Source: an uncultured Robiginitomaculum sp.
GTDB taxonomy: Bacteria; Pseudomonadota; Alphaproteobacteria; Caulobacterales; Maricaulaceae
Reading direction: 5' to 3'
Length of the DNA: 64,000 nt
Assembly (NCBI GenBank): GCA_938015875.1
Contig: CALLXE010000034.1
Span: forward strand, 28,084-92,083
Part shown: positions 19,019-29,803 of the stretch, one piece after another
How positions within the stretch are numbered: the stretch's first letter is position 1
How the letters are laid out: each line of letters opens with the position of its first letter
Translations under genes and position numbers: made by a program
The notes under the pieces: generated by a model
Told to the model about the DNA's origin: nothing
What the model saw: only the letters and a program-made list of their open reading frames with translations
Database searches by the model: none

Positions 19019-19882
19019 ATGAAATTCGGCTTGCCCATATCGCTTGCATTGCATGGCGGCGTTCTCGCTGTCTCTGTGGTCGGCTTTGGGTTTAAGGCCA
19101 AAGCGGCACCTGAAATGCGCGTAATTCCGGTCAAGATTTTTACGATTTCCGATACAACGAATGTGCACGCAACTGAGAAAGCACCAAAGCCAAAGCCGGT
19201 AGAGACACCGGCCGATATTGCGCCCCCGCCCCCTGAGCTTAAGAACGAGCCTGAAAAAGCGCCCGAAAAAACACCTGAAGCTGCGCCCAAAGCCGAGGTC
19301 ATGGCGGAAACCCCTGCGCCACAAGCGGAGCCCGAAACAACTGAAACTGCTCAAAAAACACCGGATACAATCTCGCCGCCTAAACCTGAAAAGCCCAAGC
19401 CGCTGTCTTTGGATGATCTGTCGGCCCTGGTCAAAGGCAGCAAGGGTAAGACGGACACGGGCGATCAAAAAATGCTTGAGAGCGAACGCCGCCGTATAGA
19501 GCTGGCTGACGCATCGCGCGCGGCTGCGGGGCAGGGCACCGGGCTGACAACGGCGTATGAAGACGCGATTATGCGGCGGATCTACAATGCATGGCGCATT
19601 CCGTCCGGCGCGCCTGACCTTGAGAGTCTGATCGTTGGAGTCGATGTCACGCTGGATCAAAGCGGCAAAGTTTTGACGGCGGGTTTGTCAGAAGACAGCG
19701 CGCGCAAGGCGGCGGGCAATGATTACTATAAAATTGCGGCAGAGAGCGCCGTGCGCGCTGTGCAAGATGCTGCTGAGTTTAAATTTCTGCCGCGCGCCGA
19801 GTATGAGCGGTGGCGCAATCTTTCTTTGACATTTTTCCCTAAAGACGCGGCTGAAAGCAATTCTGCCGGCGTGCCAACCTGA
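19019..19882 (+). CDS. tolA: TolA-like protein
   Basis: N-terminal TM, Pro/Glu/Lys-rich linker, C-terminal TonB/TolA-like domain (IYNAWRIPSGAPDLESLIVGVDVTLDQSGKV); between tolR and tolB. Confidence 0.85.
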   Translation: MKFGLPISLALHGGVLAVSVVGFGFKAKAAPEMRVIPVKIFTISDTTNVHATEKAPKPKPVETPADIAPPPPELKNEPEKAPEKTPEAAPKAEVMAETPAPQAEPETTETAQKTPDTISPPKPEKPKPLSLDDLSALVKGSKGKTDTGDQKMLESERRRIELADASRAAAGQGTGLTTAYEDAIMRRIYNAWRIPSGAPDLESLIVGVDVTLDQSGKVLTAGLSEDSARKAAGNDYYKIAAESAVRAVQDAAEFKFLPRAEYERWRNLSLTFFPKDAAESNSAGVPT

Positions 19883-19901
19883 CTTAATTTGAAAGCCTGA
19901 T

Positions 19902-21230
19902 ATGACGCGGATTGTAAAATTCCTGACGACCTTTGTTGCCCTCTTGGCGTTGTTTGGCGCAAGCGCCCATGCGCAGCTGTCGATAGATATTACTAAAAGC
20001 GAATTTGACCCGATCCGTATTGCGGTGACGGATTTTCAAAGCGATGACGCGAGAACCCGGCAGGTGGCTGAGGACATTGCCGGTGTTATCCGCGCCAATC
20101 TTGAGCGTTCGGGGCTTTTCGACGTCCTTGAGCCGAAAGGATTTGTCGGCACAGCGCCGGACATTCGTTATCAACCGACCTTTGCGGATTGGCGCGTGAT
20201 TAAAGCTCAAGGCCTTGTTGTCGGGCGGATTGTGCGCGAGTCCGACAGCCGTCTGTCAGTGGAATATCGCCTTTGGGACGTATACGGTGAAAGCCAGCTT
20301 GAAGGGCTGCGCCTGGGTACGTCCCCTGATAATTGGCGCCGCATTGCGCACCAAATCTCTGACAGCATTTATAAACGGCTGACCGGTGAAGACGGCTATT
20401 TTGACAGCCGGATCGTTTATATCGCGGAGTCCGGGCCAAAGATTGACCGCACCAAACGCCTGTCAATTATGGACCAAGACGGCGCAAATGTGAAACCGCT
20501 CCTGTCCGGTCCCGGCATGGTGCTGACGCCGCGTTTTGACCGTAACGCGCAAAAAATCGCCTATTTGTCCTATGAAGGCCGCCGTCCGGAAGTCTATTTG
20601 ATGGACATTGAAACCGGCCGCCGCGAGAAACTCGGCGCGTTTGACGGTATGACCACATCCCCTCGCTTTTCCCCGGACGGTCGCAAGCTTGTATTCACGC
20701 AGATGAACCGCGGTAATTCCGATATATACGAATTTGATCTGGCAAACCGTACATCCAAAGCTCTGACAAAGAGCCCCGGTATTGATACCTCGCCGAGCTA
20801 TAGCGCGGACGGCAGAAAAATTGTGTTTAACTCAGATCGCGGCGGCACGCCCCAGCTTTACGTGATGGATGCAAGCGGCAAAAACGTCAAACGCATCAGC
20901 TTTGGCAAGGGGCGCTATACCGCCCCGGTCTGGTCACCGCGCGGTGATAAAATCGCCTTTACCAAATCCGGCGGCGGGAGATTCTCTATCGGCGTTATGA
21001 ATACGGATGGCAGCGCAGAGCGCACACTGTCGTCGAGCTATCTTGATGAAGGCCCGACATGGGCTCCGAATGGCCGGGTCGTTCTGTTTACCCGCGAAGG
21101 GCGGGGCGCCAACGGATTATCGACGATTTGGTCCGTTGACTTAACCGGCCGTAACCTTCGTAAAGTGCCGACCCCGACCGGCGCGTCCGATCCGGCGTGG
21201 TCACCGCTTTTACCGACGCGGGGCCGATGA
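19902..21230 (+). CDS. tolB: Tol-Pal system beta-propeller protein TolB
   Basis: Repeated WSPDGxKIAFxS-type TolB propeller motifs: [40 protein letters not shown]. Confidence 0.96.
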   Translation: [442 protein letters not shown]

Positions 21231-21360
21231 GCACAATCTGCCTTAGTGCGAACAAATTTTGTAGTCAGACAAGGGGCGCTGCAGATTGCGGGGAGGTAAC
21301 TTGCCGGCGCGTAGAAGCGGCTCTAGGGTAAAGTAATAAGAAAACCGTGAGGAGAGACAC

Positions 21361-21960
21361 ATGAATGACTTTAATTTTAAACCGGTAAAATTGGCGGTTT
21401 TGATGGCTGCAATCAGCGTTTTAGGAGCCTGCGCAAGCGCGCCAAAACAGGTTGAGCAAGTGCAAGTGCCGCCGCCGCCCAAACCGGTTGAAAAGCCTGT
21501 CTTCACAAAGCCGGAGCCCATGCCGCAAGCCGAAGCCCGCGTTCAGGAACCTGTCTTTCAACCGCTCCCGGAAAATTATGTTGCCCCGGGCAGCGTTGAG
21601 GATTTCGTCGCCTCTGCCGGCGACCGCGTCTTTTTTGGCTATGACCAATCGACATTGACGTCCCAAGCCCGTGATATTTTGCGCGCACAGGCCAATTGGT
21701 TGAGCAGCTATCCGCAGGCCATTGCTGTGATTGGCGGTCATGCCGACGAGCGCGGAACCCGCGAATATAATCTGTCACTTGGCGAGAAACGTGCCTCTGC
21801 GGTCAAAGATTTCCTTGTATCCCAAGGCGTCAGTCCTGACCGCGTAACGACTGTGTCCTACGGCAAAGAACGTCCGATTGCCGGCGGCTCTGATGAGCAG
21901 TCTTGGGCGCTTAACCGAAACGGCCATACGGCAATTGTTGCCGGTGCCTATAACAGCTAA
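21361..21960 (+). CDS. pal: Peptidoglycan-associated lipoprotein Pal
   Basis: Lipobox VLGACASA; OmpA-like FFGYDQSTLTSQARDIL...VIGGHADERGTREYNLSLGEKRASAVKDFL. Confidence 0.96.
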   Translation: MNDFNFKPVKLAVLMAAISVLGACASAPKQVEQVQVPPPPKPVEKPVFTKPEPMPQAEARVQEPVFQPLPENYVAPGSVEDFVASAGDRVFFGYDQSTLTSQARDILRAQANWLSSYPQAIAVIGGHADERGTREYNLSLGEKRASAVKDFLVSQGVSPDRVTTVSYGKERPIAGGSDEQSWALNRNGHTAIVAGAYNS

Positions 21961-21966
21961 CACGAA

Positions 21967-22833
21967 ATGAAACTGTCCATGAAAACGATCTTATCCTCCC
22001 TAATGATTGCCGCGATGTTCTTCGCGGCAGAGACGCCGTCTTTTGCGCAAAGCAAAAAGGAAATGGTGGCTAAGGATATAGAACTGGATCAGCGCCTTGC
22101 TGATCTGGAAGGGCGCATGTTGACCGGAGACCCGGCAGCAGAGCGCCTGATGGAACGTATGGACACGCTCGAAGCAGCGCAGCGCGCGATGACCGGTGAG
22201 ATCGAGCAGCTTCGTTATGAACGCGAAAGCTTGCGCGGAGATGTCGAAAGCTTGGTCAAAGATATTGCGGCCTTGCAAACGCAAATGGCGGACATGAAGC
22301 GCGCGCCTGTCATGGCGGTGCCGGCGCAAGCTTTACCGTCAACACCCTATGTTGACAGTCATAATAGCGGGCAAACATTCGCCGCGCCGTTTCCCGGTCC
22401 GGCTCCGATGGATCAAACCGGCGTGCAGCCTATGGGCACGCAAACCGTCGCGGCGTCCGAGCTTCAATCTATCGGACTGGAGAAACTGCGCTCCGGGGAT
22501 TTCACCGGCGCGCAGCTCGCGTTTAAACAATATATCGAAGTCAGCCCGGACGCCCCGGATGTCGGGGACGCCTATTTCTGGCTCGGCGAGACTTACTTTG
22601 TCAAAAGCGGATTCGAAAAAGCCGCCGAGAGCTATATCGCCTCTATGCGCGCGTCCCCGGAAGGCGAACTTGCCCCGAGCGCTATGATTGGTTTGGCCGG
22701 CGCGCTGCGCGGTATGGATAATACCGAAGGCGCGTGTCAAACGCTCGGCAGTTTCCCGATACAGTTTCCCGATGCGCCGCCGGATTTGCGCGTTAAAGCT
22801 GACCGCGAAGCGCAGCGCTCCGGCTGTCAGTAG
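21967..22833 (+). CDS. cpoB: Tol-Pal system protein YbgF/CpoB
   Basis: Coiled-coil N-terminus plus TPR-like C-terminus GDAYFWLGETYFVKSGFEKAAESY; follows pal. Confidence 0.9.
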   Translation: MKLSMKTILSSLMIAAMFFAAETPSFAQSKKEMVAKDIELDQRLADLEGRMLTGDPAAERLMERMDTLEAAQRAMTGEIEQLRYERESLRGDVESLVKDIAALQTQMADMKRAPVMAVPAQALPSTPYVDSHNSGQTFAAPFPGPAPMDQTGVQPMGTQTVAASELQSIGLEKLRSGDFTGAQLAFKQYIEVSPDAPDVGDAYFWLGETYFVKSGFEKAAESYIASMRASPEGELAPSAMIGLAGALRGMDNTEGACQTLGSFPIQFPDAPPDLRVKADREAQRSGCQ

Positions 22834-24098
22834 TGAGCCTTGAGCGGTCCGGCATTTATGCTTGGTTGGATGATTTTTACGCAAATGATGAGCCGATTGC
22901 CGTTGCCGTATCCGGCGGCGCAGATTCTATGGCGCTTTTGCATTTGGCGATTCAATTTGCCAAAGTGCGCCCGGTTCACGCTTTTATCATCGATCACGCC
23001 TTGCGTTCTTCGTCAGCCGACGACACAATGATAGCGGCCAAGCGCGCCGGCGCGATGGGCGCAGTTACGCACATCAAAGTTTGGGTGCATGACGGGATAA
23101 AAACCGCCATCCAAGAGCGCGCCCGCGAAGCGCGTTACGGGCTGCTGGCGCAAGCCTGCCGCGATATTGGCACACCGAAATTACTGGTCGGCCACACGCA
23201 AGATGATCAGGCTGAAACCGTAGGCATACGCGAGCAAAACGGTTCCGGGTGGCGCGGCTTGGCCGGCATTCGTGACCGGGTGACATGCCCGATTTGGCCG
23301 CAAGCCCGCGACCTGACATTGGGCCGGCCATTATTGCATGTCTCGCGCGGGGATATTCGGGCCTATTGCGCAGATAACGGGATTGGTTATTACGACGACC
23401 CGTCAAATATCGACCCGAAATATCAACGCGTGCGCGTGCGTGAGATTATCGCCGCAAAGCCTGATAAGCGCGCGCAATGGCTTTCCTTAAGCACGTCCAT
23501 GTCCAAGCGACGAGACGCAGAAGATACGCAGGCCCGCGCATGGATAAGCGCACATGCCTGCCGCATCGAAAATGCCGGAACAGAGTTTCCCCGCGCGGCG
23601 ATTGAGGACATGCCGATAGCTGCTCTTGCCGATTTACTGCGCGTAGCCTCCGGGAAGACGCGGCGGGCGAATATGGCCGGCGTTGAGCGTTTGCTGGACT
23701 GTATGGCGGCGGACGATTTTAAGTCGCGAACCTTGGGCGGCGCGCTGGTTTACGCCCGCGTGGATACAATCGGTATCGCCCGCGACCCCGGCGTTTTGCT
23801 TGGACAGCGGGGCCGTGCGCCGGCGGTCACGCAACTCACCGCCGATGAAATTGCCTTCTGGGACGGACGCTTTGAAGTCTCCACCGACCAAACCGGCATT
23901 CACATCGGCGCGTTTTGGCCCGCCCGCGCGCAGATTGATGAAGCGTCTAAGCGCGCTTTGAGGGCTTTCCCCGCGCCCATGCGCCAAACCTTACCGGGGT
24001 TTTTCAAAGGCGAGACGCTGTTGGCGGTTCCTGCGCTTGGATTTACGGCCGGAGCAGGGCAATTTGCGGCCCGCGACATCAGTTTTATGCGCTTTTGA
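22833..24098 (+). CDS. tilS: tRNA(Ile)-lysidine synthase TilS
   Basis: PP-loop IAVAVSGGADSMALLHL; VGHTQDDQAET. GTG start at 22833 overlapping the cpoB stop. Confidence 0.93.
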   Translation: MSLERSGIYAWLDDFYANDEPIAVAVSGGADSMALLHLAIQFAKVRPVHAFIIDHALRSSSADDTMIAAKRAGAMGAVTHIKVWVHDGIKTAIQERAREARYGLLAQACRDIGTPKLLVGHTQDDQAETVGIREQNGSGWRGLAGIRDRVTCPIWPQARDLTLGRPLLHVSRGDIRAYCADNGIGYYDDPSNIDPKYQRVRVREIIAAKPDKRAQWLSLSTSMSKRRDAEDTQARAWISAHACRIENAGTEFPRAAIEDMPIAALADLLRVASGKTRRANMAGVERLLDCMAADDFKSRTLGGALVYARVDTIGIARDPGVLLGQRGRAPAVTQLTADEIAFWDGRFEVSTDQTGIHIGAFWPARAQIDEASKRALRAFPAPMRQTLPGFFKGETLLAVPALGFTAGAGQFAARDISFMRF

Positions 24099-24229
24099 CG
24101 CAGCCTGCCGGTAAAGCTGTATATTAACCCCAAACGTAATCATTTTATCACCGCAAAGGGGTTGGCCTTACGCTTGCATCCCCCATATGGTAAGAAGAAT
24201 AAAATCTCGCGATAAGAAAGCAGACCGCT

Positions 24230-26140
24230 ATGCAAACCCGTAATTTGATTGTCTGGGCCTTGGTAATTTCCATGATCCTTGTGCTTGTGACCATGTCCCA
24301 AGGCGGTGACCGCACCGCCCGCTCCGGCGAAGTAACCTATACTGAGTTGGAACAACTGGCTGACAGTGGTCAAATCAAAGAAATAAACATCGAAGAAAAC
24401 ACCTATCGCGCAGTCAAAACTGACGGTACGAAAGTATCAGCGGTCGGGCCATACGACTATCTGGACAATAATGTGCGCGAAGGTTTTGAAGCCCAGGGCA
24501 TTGTCGTCAATTACAAAAACCCGTCTAAATCCGGCAATTTCATCGGCAATCTTCTGATGAGTATTTTGCCGATTTTGCTTCTGGTCGGTTTGTATGTGTT
24601 CTTTATGCGCAATATGCAAAATGGTGGCGGACGCGGCGGAGCGATGGGCTTTGGTAAATCACGGGCGAAAATGCTCACCGAAGAATCCGGCGGCCGTAAA
24701 ATGTTTGACGACGTCGCCGGCGTTGAAGAAGCCAAAGCCGATCTGGCTGAGGTTGTTGAGTTCCTTCAAGACCCGAGCAAGTTTCAGCGTTTGGGCGCGA
24801 AAATTCCCAAAGGCGCGTTGCTTGTCGGTCCGCCCGGAACCGGTAAAACCCTTCTGGCCCGCGCAGTCGCAGGCGAGGCCGGGGTTCCGTTTTTTACGAT
24901 TTCCGGCTCTGATTTTGTTGAAATGTTTGTCGGCGTCGGCGCGAGCCGGGTTCGCGACATGTTTGAACAGGCCAAGAAAAATGCGCCGTGTATTATCTTT
25001 ATCGATGAGATCGACGCAGTCGGTCGTCATCGGGGCGTCGGTACATCCGGCGGTCATGAAGAACGCGAACAGACCCTTAACCAGCTTTTGGTTGAAATGG
25101 ACGGTTTTGACGGCAATGCCGGAATTATCATTATCGCGGCGACCAATCGTCCTGACGTATTAGACAAAGCTTTGCTGCGTCCGGGCCGTTTTGACCGCCA
25201 AATCGAGGTGCCGCTGCCGGACGTAATGGGCCGCGAGAAAATCCTCGACGTGCATATGCGCACGGTTCCGCTTGCCAAAGACGTGGACAGTTCTGTTGTT
25301 GCGCGCGGCACGCCCGGTTTCTCCGGGGCGGATTTGGCTAACCTTGTTAACGAAGCGGCTCTGCTTGCAGCGCGCCGTAATAAGAGAAAAGTCGGCCCGC
25401 GTGAATTCGATGATGCCCGCGACAAAGTTCTTATGGGGGCCGAGCGCCGCACATTGTCGATGACCGACGAAGAAAAGGCCAACACAGCCTATCACGAGTC
25501 AGGTCATGCTATTGTTGCGCTGAATATGCCCGGGTCAATGCCGATCCATAAAGCAACGATTATCCCGCGCGGCCGCGCCTTGGGTATGGTGCAATACCTT
25601 CCCGAGCGCGATGAAATCAGCCGTTCCCGTGAGCAGTTAATCTCTTGGATGGCCGTTTGTATGGGCGGACGGGCTGCTGAAGAACTCAAATTTGGCCATG
25701 ACAAAGTCACGTCCGGGGCCTCCGGCGATATTGAACAGGTCACACGGACGGCGACTGCCATGGTAACGGAATGGGGCTTGTCAGATAAGGTCGGCCCGAT
25801 CGCGTACAGGCATAAAGGACAGGGCTTTGTGCCTGGAATTGGCCGAGGATCTACGATCTCACCTGAAACGGCACATTTGATTGAAAGCGAAATCAAGCTC
25901 TTGGTCACAACAGCTGAAGACACGGCGATGTCTATTTTGAAAAAGAAAAAGAAGGATTGGATTGCTCTGGCCGAAGCTTTGCTCGAATTTGAAACCCTGA
26001 CCGGTGATGAGATCAAGGATTTGATCGACGGCACCCCGCCAAGTCGCAAAACCCTGTCCGGGAAACCGGCCGTGTCTGCTGTGCCAAAAACACCGAAGCC
26101 GAAAAAGCGCCCCGATGGTGATCCGAGCCCGGCGACATAG
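24230..26140 (+). CDS. ftsH: ATP-dependent zinc metalloprotease FtsH
   Basis: [15 protein letters not shown]-like region, [31 protein letters not shown] zinc motif. Confidence 0.97.
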   Translation: MQTRNLIVWALVISMILVLVTMSQGGDRTARSGEVTYTELEQLADSGQIKEINIEENTYRAVKTDGTKVSAVGPYDYLDNNVREGFEAQGIVVNYKNPSKSGNFIGNLLMSILPILLLVGLYVFFMRNMQNGGGRGGAMGFGKSRAKMLTEESGGRKMFDDVAGVEEAKADLAEVVEFLQDPSKFQRLGAKIPKGALLVGPPGTGKTLLARAVAGEAGVPFFTISGSDFVEMFVGVGASRVRDMFEQAKKNAPCIIFIDEIDAVGRHRGVGTSGGHEEREQTLNQLLVEMDGFDGNAGIIIIAATNRPDVLDKALLRPGRFDRQIEVPLPDVMGREKILDVHMRTVPLAKDVDSSVVARGTPGFSGADLANLVNEAALLAARRNKRKVGPREFDDARDKVLMGAERRTLSMTDEEKANTAYHESGHAIVALNMPGSMPIHKATIIPRGRALGMVQYLPERDEISRSREQLISWMAVCMGGRAAEELKFGHDKVTSGASGDIEQVTRTATAMVTEWGLSDKVGPIAYRHKGQGFVPGIGRGSTISPETAHLIESEIKLLVTTAEDTAMSILKKKKKDWIALAEALLEFETLTGDEIKDLIDGTPPSRKTLSGKPAVSAVPKTPKPKKRPDGDPSPAT

Positions 26141-26171
26141 GGGGTAAGTTGCAATTAACTTGAATTTGGCA

Positions 26172-26245
26172 AGCCCTCTCAGTCTTGCTGCGCTCGACAG
26201 CTGCCCCAAAGGTGGGGGAGCTGTCCCGCAGGGACTGAAGTGGCT
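26172..26245 (-). repeat. Dispersed imperfect-palindrome element, copy 1
   Basis: AGCCcTCTCAGTC...GACAGCTgCCCC-aaaggt-GGGGGAGCTGTCcc...GACTGAagtGGCTTT. Its reverse complement aligns with the copy at 48768-48820. Confidence 0.75.
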
Positions 26246-26289
26246 TTGCTTTGCACACATCAAAAACCTGAAATTGATTTGCGAACTCC

Positions 26290-27108
26290 ATGACTCAATC
26301 CGCTAAAATCATGGGGATACTCAACGTAACCCCGGACAGTTTCTCCGACGGCGGGCGGTATCACGACCTCGATTTGGCCGTGAAACGCGGAATGACGCTG
26401 ATTGATGAAGGCGCGCATATTCTTGATATTGGCGGGGAGAGTACCCGTCCGGGCGCGATTGAGATCGATATTAAAGAGGAAGTGCGCCGCACGGTTCCGG
26501 TCATTATCGCCTTGCGCGAAGCCATGCGCGATTTAGACATTGAGCCGCAAATCTCTATTGATACGCGCAAGCCTGATGTGGCTCTCGCGGCTATTCATGC
26601 CGGTGCGGATATTTGGAATGACGTGTCCGCCCTGACTTTTGACGCGCGCTCCGAGGCCGTTGCGGCAGAGCTGCAATGTCCGCTGATATTGATGCATGCC
26701 CAAGGCGATCCTGAAACTATGCAGCACAGTCCCTATTACGGCGATCCGGTGGCCGAGATTAAAGATTGGCTATCCAAACGCATCGATGCTTGTGACTTTG
26801 CCGGCATTGATACGGGCCTGATAACCATCGACCCCGGCATCGGCTTTGGCAAACGGCTTGAGGATAATTTGGCGCTTATAGCGCGCCTTTCAGAGATAAA
26901 AGCCCTCGGTCATCCCGTCCTGATGGGGGCATCCCGCAAAAGTTTTATCGGTAAAATCGACGGCAGCAGCGCCGATGACAGATTAGGCGGGAGCCTGGCT
27001 GCGGCGCTCTATTCCGTCATGCAAGGCGCGGATATATTGCGCGTCCATGATGTCAGCGAGACAGCGCAGGCGGTGAAAGTATGGGAGGCGATCCATGAAG
27101 CCAATTGA
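26290..27108 (+). CDS. folP: Dihydropteroate synthase
   Basis: IMGILNVTPDSFSDGGRY...ILDIGGESTRPGA...GIGFGKRLEDN...GASRKSFIG. Confidence 0.96.
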   Translation: MTQSAKIMGILNVTPDSFSDGGRYHDLDLAVKRGMTLIDEGAHILDIGGESTRPGAIEIDIKEEVRRTVPVIIALREAMRDLDIEPQISIDTRKPDVALAAIHAGADIWNDVSALTFDARSEAVAAELQCPLILMHAQGDPETMQHSPYYGDPVAEIKDWLSKRIDACDFAGIDTGLITIDPGIGFGKRLEDNLALIARLSEIKALGHPVLMGASRKSFIGKIDGSSADDRLGGSLAAALYSVMQGADILRVHDVSETAQAVKVWEAIHEAN

Positions 27109-27439
27109 TCCGATACTTTTCAAAAACAGATCCGAAATGGGGCGCAGATTGACTGCGGACCGCCTGTATGACGCCCGTGAAAGAAGCGTGCTTTTGACAC
27201 TCGTATTGTGGTTTTTGGTGTTTGGCTTTCACCGCTATTATCTGGGACAAAAGGAGCTGGGTATTGGCCTGTTCGTTTTGGTTATGATTCTCTCCATCGG
27301 AATGGCATTTTTTCCGCCCGTAGGAATTGCGCTGATAATCATCAGGTTTGTCGATCTGGCTTTGATATTCCCTTTGCTTAAATTGACAAACCAAGAAATT
27401 CGAGATGAAATTTATAAAATGGCAAATTTGGAAATTTGA
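27095..27439 (+). CDS. TM2-domain-like membrane protein 1
   Basis: LLTLVLWFLVFGFHRYYLGQKELGIGLFVLVM; TM2-type GxHRxYLG core; overlaps the folP end. Confidence 0.7.
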   Translation: MKPIDPILFKNRSEMGRRLTADRLYDARERSVLLTLVLWFLVFGFHRYYLGQKELGIGLFVLVMILSIGMAFFPPVGIALIIIRFVDLALIFPLLKLTNQEIRDEIYKMANLEI

Positions 27440-27490
27440 TGAGAGGCTTGCGGTATTGAGGCTTGAAACCTAAATTGCACTTATGCAAAG

Positions 27491-27913
27491 TTGCCCAACG
27501 AAATGAAACCACCCGAAAAATCTGCGCCGCTTGTTCGCCGCCGCGTAAACGACCCCAAGCGCCCATGGCTTGATTGGCGCGCGGACGAGCCATCTCCTTT
27601 CCCTGATGCTATCCATAAACGTAAAGAAGTCCGCAGCGCATATTGGGCATTTTTTCTTTTAAACGGTATTGGCGCACACAGAATTTATTTAGACAAGGGG
27701 TGGGCCGCTGCAAGGTGGGCCATGTTTATGTTTTTCACTTCTCTTGTTCTCGCTGTTATTGCCGCTGAATATGAGGAAAGTTTTGTTACTGCAGGGATTC
27801 CGAAGGCGGTTTTCTTGCCGGGACTATATCTGCCCATATTCTATATACTATTCCGAGAGTTCAAATCCATTCGTCCTGCCGTAGAGGCTTACAATAAAGA
27901 GCACAATTTATGA
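27491..27913 (+). CDS. TM2-domain-like membrane protein 2
   Basis: YWAFFLLNGIGAHRIYLDKGWAAARWAMFMFFTSLVLAVI; adjacent paralogue-like fold. Confidence 0.65.
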   Translation: MPNEMKPPEKSAPLVRRRVNDPKRPWLDWRADEPSPFPDAIHKRKEVRSAYWAFFLLNGIGAHRIYLDKGWAAARWAMFMFFTSLVLAVIAAEYEESFVTAGIPKAVFLPGLYLPIFYILFREFKSIRPAVEAYNKEHNL

Positions 27914-28803
27914 CCCAACCCCTCACATACCCCCGCGTTCTCATCGTCGCCGGATCTGACTCTTCCGGCGGGGCCGGTATTCAGGCGGACATTAAAACCT
28001 GCGCGGCGTTTGGCGTCTATAGCGCGACGGTGATTACTGCCGTGACGGTGCAAAACACAATGGGCGTGAGTGATGTGGTGATGATGGAGGCGGATATCGT
28101 TGCCGCGCAAATGCGGGCTGTGCTGACTGATATTGGCGCGGATGTGATTAAGATCGGCATGACGGGTAATGCCGCGATTATCAACGCAGTTGCGGATGTC
28201 ATTGACGATCTGGCGAGTGATACGACAGTGGTGCTTGATCCCGTTATGGTCGCAACCAGCGGGGATGTACTGCTTGAAGATGACGCGATTGCTGCCCTGA
28301 AAGAACGGCTTATCCCTCATGCCGATGTGATTACGCCCAATGTGCCCGAGGCGGCGCGCCTGACGGGAATTGCGATTGATGATATGGACGGTCTTCGCGA
28401 AGCCGGCGAGGCGCTGCTGAAGATGGGCGCTTATTCGGCGGTCATGAAGGGCGGGCATTTGGACGGCGGGACTGTGATTGATTTATTGGTCACAGAGCAG
28501 GGCATGGCCGTCATGTCCGGCCCGCGCATCCACAGCCGTCACACTCACGGAACGGGCTGCACGTTGGCGAGCGCAATCGCGTCCGGCCTCGCGCGCGGTA
28601 TGGAACTTGAGGCCGCCGCGCAAGAAGGGCGCGATTTCGTGTTCGAGGCGATTTCAACTGCGCCGGGTCTGGGCAGCAAGGATAAGGCGGCGCACGGCCC
28701 GCTGAATCACGGCATTGTTCCTGTAGGTGATGTGCCCGCCAATGACGACGTGCCCAAAGCGCCGGGAAAAAAAAATCCGTTTGCGGCGCTTAAAGACCTT
28801 TAG
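27910..28803 (+). CDS. thiD: Bifunctional hydroxymethylpyrimidine kinase/phosphomethylpyrimidine kinase
   Basis: VLIVAGSDSSGGAGIQADIKTCAAFGVYSATVITAVTVQNT...HTHGTGCTLASAIASGLA. Confidence 0.96.
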   Translation: MTQPLTYPRVLIVAGSDSSGGAGIQADIKTCAAFGVYSATVITAVTVQNTMGVSDVVMMEADIVAAQMRAVLTDIGADVIKIGMTGNAAIINAVADVIDDLASDTTVVLDPVMVATSGDVLLEDDAIAALKERLIPHADVITPNVPEAARLTGIAIDDMDGLREAGEALLKMGAYSAVMKGGHLDGGTVIDLLVTEQGMAVMSGPRIHSRHTHGTGCTLASAIASGLARGMELEAAAQEGRDFVFEAISTAPGLGSKDKAAHGPLNHGIVPVGDVPANDDVPKAPGKKNPFAALKDL

Positions 28804-29755
28804 CGGGAATAGGGCCTGCGTGCCGAGATCCCTTAGAGTGCGCAATCAAGAGTCCGGTGACGATCACGGCAAAGGCCAGCACAATGCGCGGGCTGAAATC
28901 CTCACCGAGCAGGATAACGCCGGCGCTGACGGACACGACCGGGGGGAAGTAATTGATTTTCGCGAGCATGCTTGGCCCGGTTTTCTGCACGACATATAAA
29001 TAAAGAATTGTCGCAATCCCTGTCGATCCTGCGCCGAGGCCGCAAATCATGGCAAAGCTTTGCAGGGTCAGGCCGGGTGCCGGTCCGGTGACGATTGCGG
29101 CGCCAAGGGCCATAATCGCGGCGCTTATCACCATCATGGCTGCGCCGATGGCGGGGGGCGTGTCCGGGGCGCGCTTCGCGATAATTGTTGTCAGGGCATA
29201 GAAAAATGCGCCGCCCACCAAAAGACCTTGTGATTTCCAATCCGCAATTAAAGAGAGGGACAGATCGTCCGGCAAAAACAGGATGACCAAGCCGAAAAAC
29301 CCGACAATAAACCCGATTAATTTTTGCGTGTTTAAACGCTCACCGGCAAAAAAATGGGCCAGCACAATGGTCATTAAAGGCATGGTTCCTGCGGTGATCC
29401 CCGCCAGTCCGCTGTCGATGATCATTTGTCCGCGCGAGAACAGATAAAACGGCGCGACCATGCCGACAAAGCCCAGCAGGGCATACCAAATCCAGCGTTT
29501 ATCCCGAAGCGGCGGAAATCTCTGTCCGCGATATAAAGCCCAAGAACTGAGCAGAGCCGCGGCCAAAAGGCACCGCAGAGCCACCAACCACATCGGTGTT
29601 ATTGTCCTGACGGCGACATTGGTCATCGTGAAGGCTGTGCCCCAAACCAAAATCAGGATGATCGCGCAGACAGCCAAAATCCCCGGAGCTAATCCGGGAG
29701 CGGTTGGAGCGGCAGAATCGGTGGGGCGCATAGACATAAGCCGCAATGCCTGCAC
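28790..29755 (-). CDS. DMT/EamA-family permease
   Basis: Ten-TM EamA pattern: ILVWGTAFTMTNVAVRTITPMWLVALRCLLAA...ILLGEDFSPRIVLAFAVIVTGLLIA. Confidence 0.88.
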   Translation of the reverse strand: MQALRLMSMRPTDSAAPTAPGLAPGILAVCAIILILVWGTAFTMTNVAVRTITPMWLVALRCLLAAALLSSWALYRGQRFPPLRDKRWIWYALLGFVGMVAPFYLFSRGQMIIDSGLAGITAGTMPLMTIVLAHFFAGERLNTQKLIGFIVGFFGLVILFLPDDLSLSLIADWKSQGLLVGGAFFYALTTIIAKRAPDTPPAIGAAMMVISAAIMALGAAIVTGPAPGLTLQSFAMICGLGAGSTGIATILYLYVVQKTGPSMLAKINYFPPVVSVSAGVILLGEDFSPRIVLAFAVIVTGLLIAHSKGSRHAGPIPAKGL

Positions 29756-29803
29756 GTATAGCCGGGGTCAATCGGGCTTTGCGGGATTTTACCGCGCGTC
29801 CAC

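Noticed and set aside
18986-19660. 224-aa minus-strand ORF opposite tolR/tolA
   Set aside because: Antisense shadow of the tolA reading frame; low-complexity Cys/Arg/Phe composition, no family.
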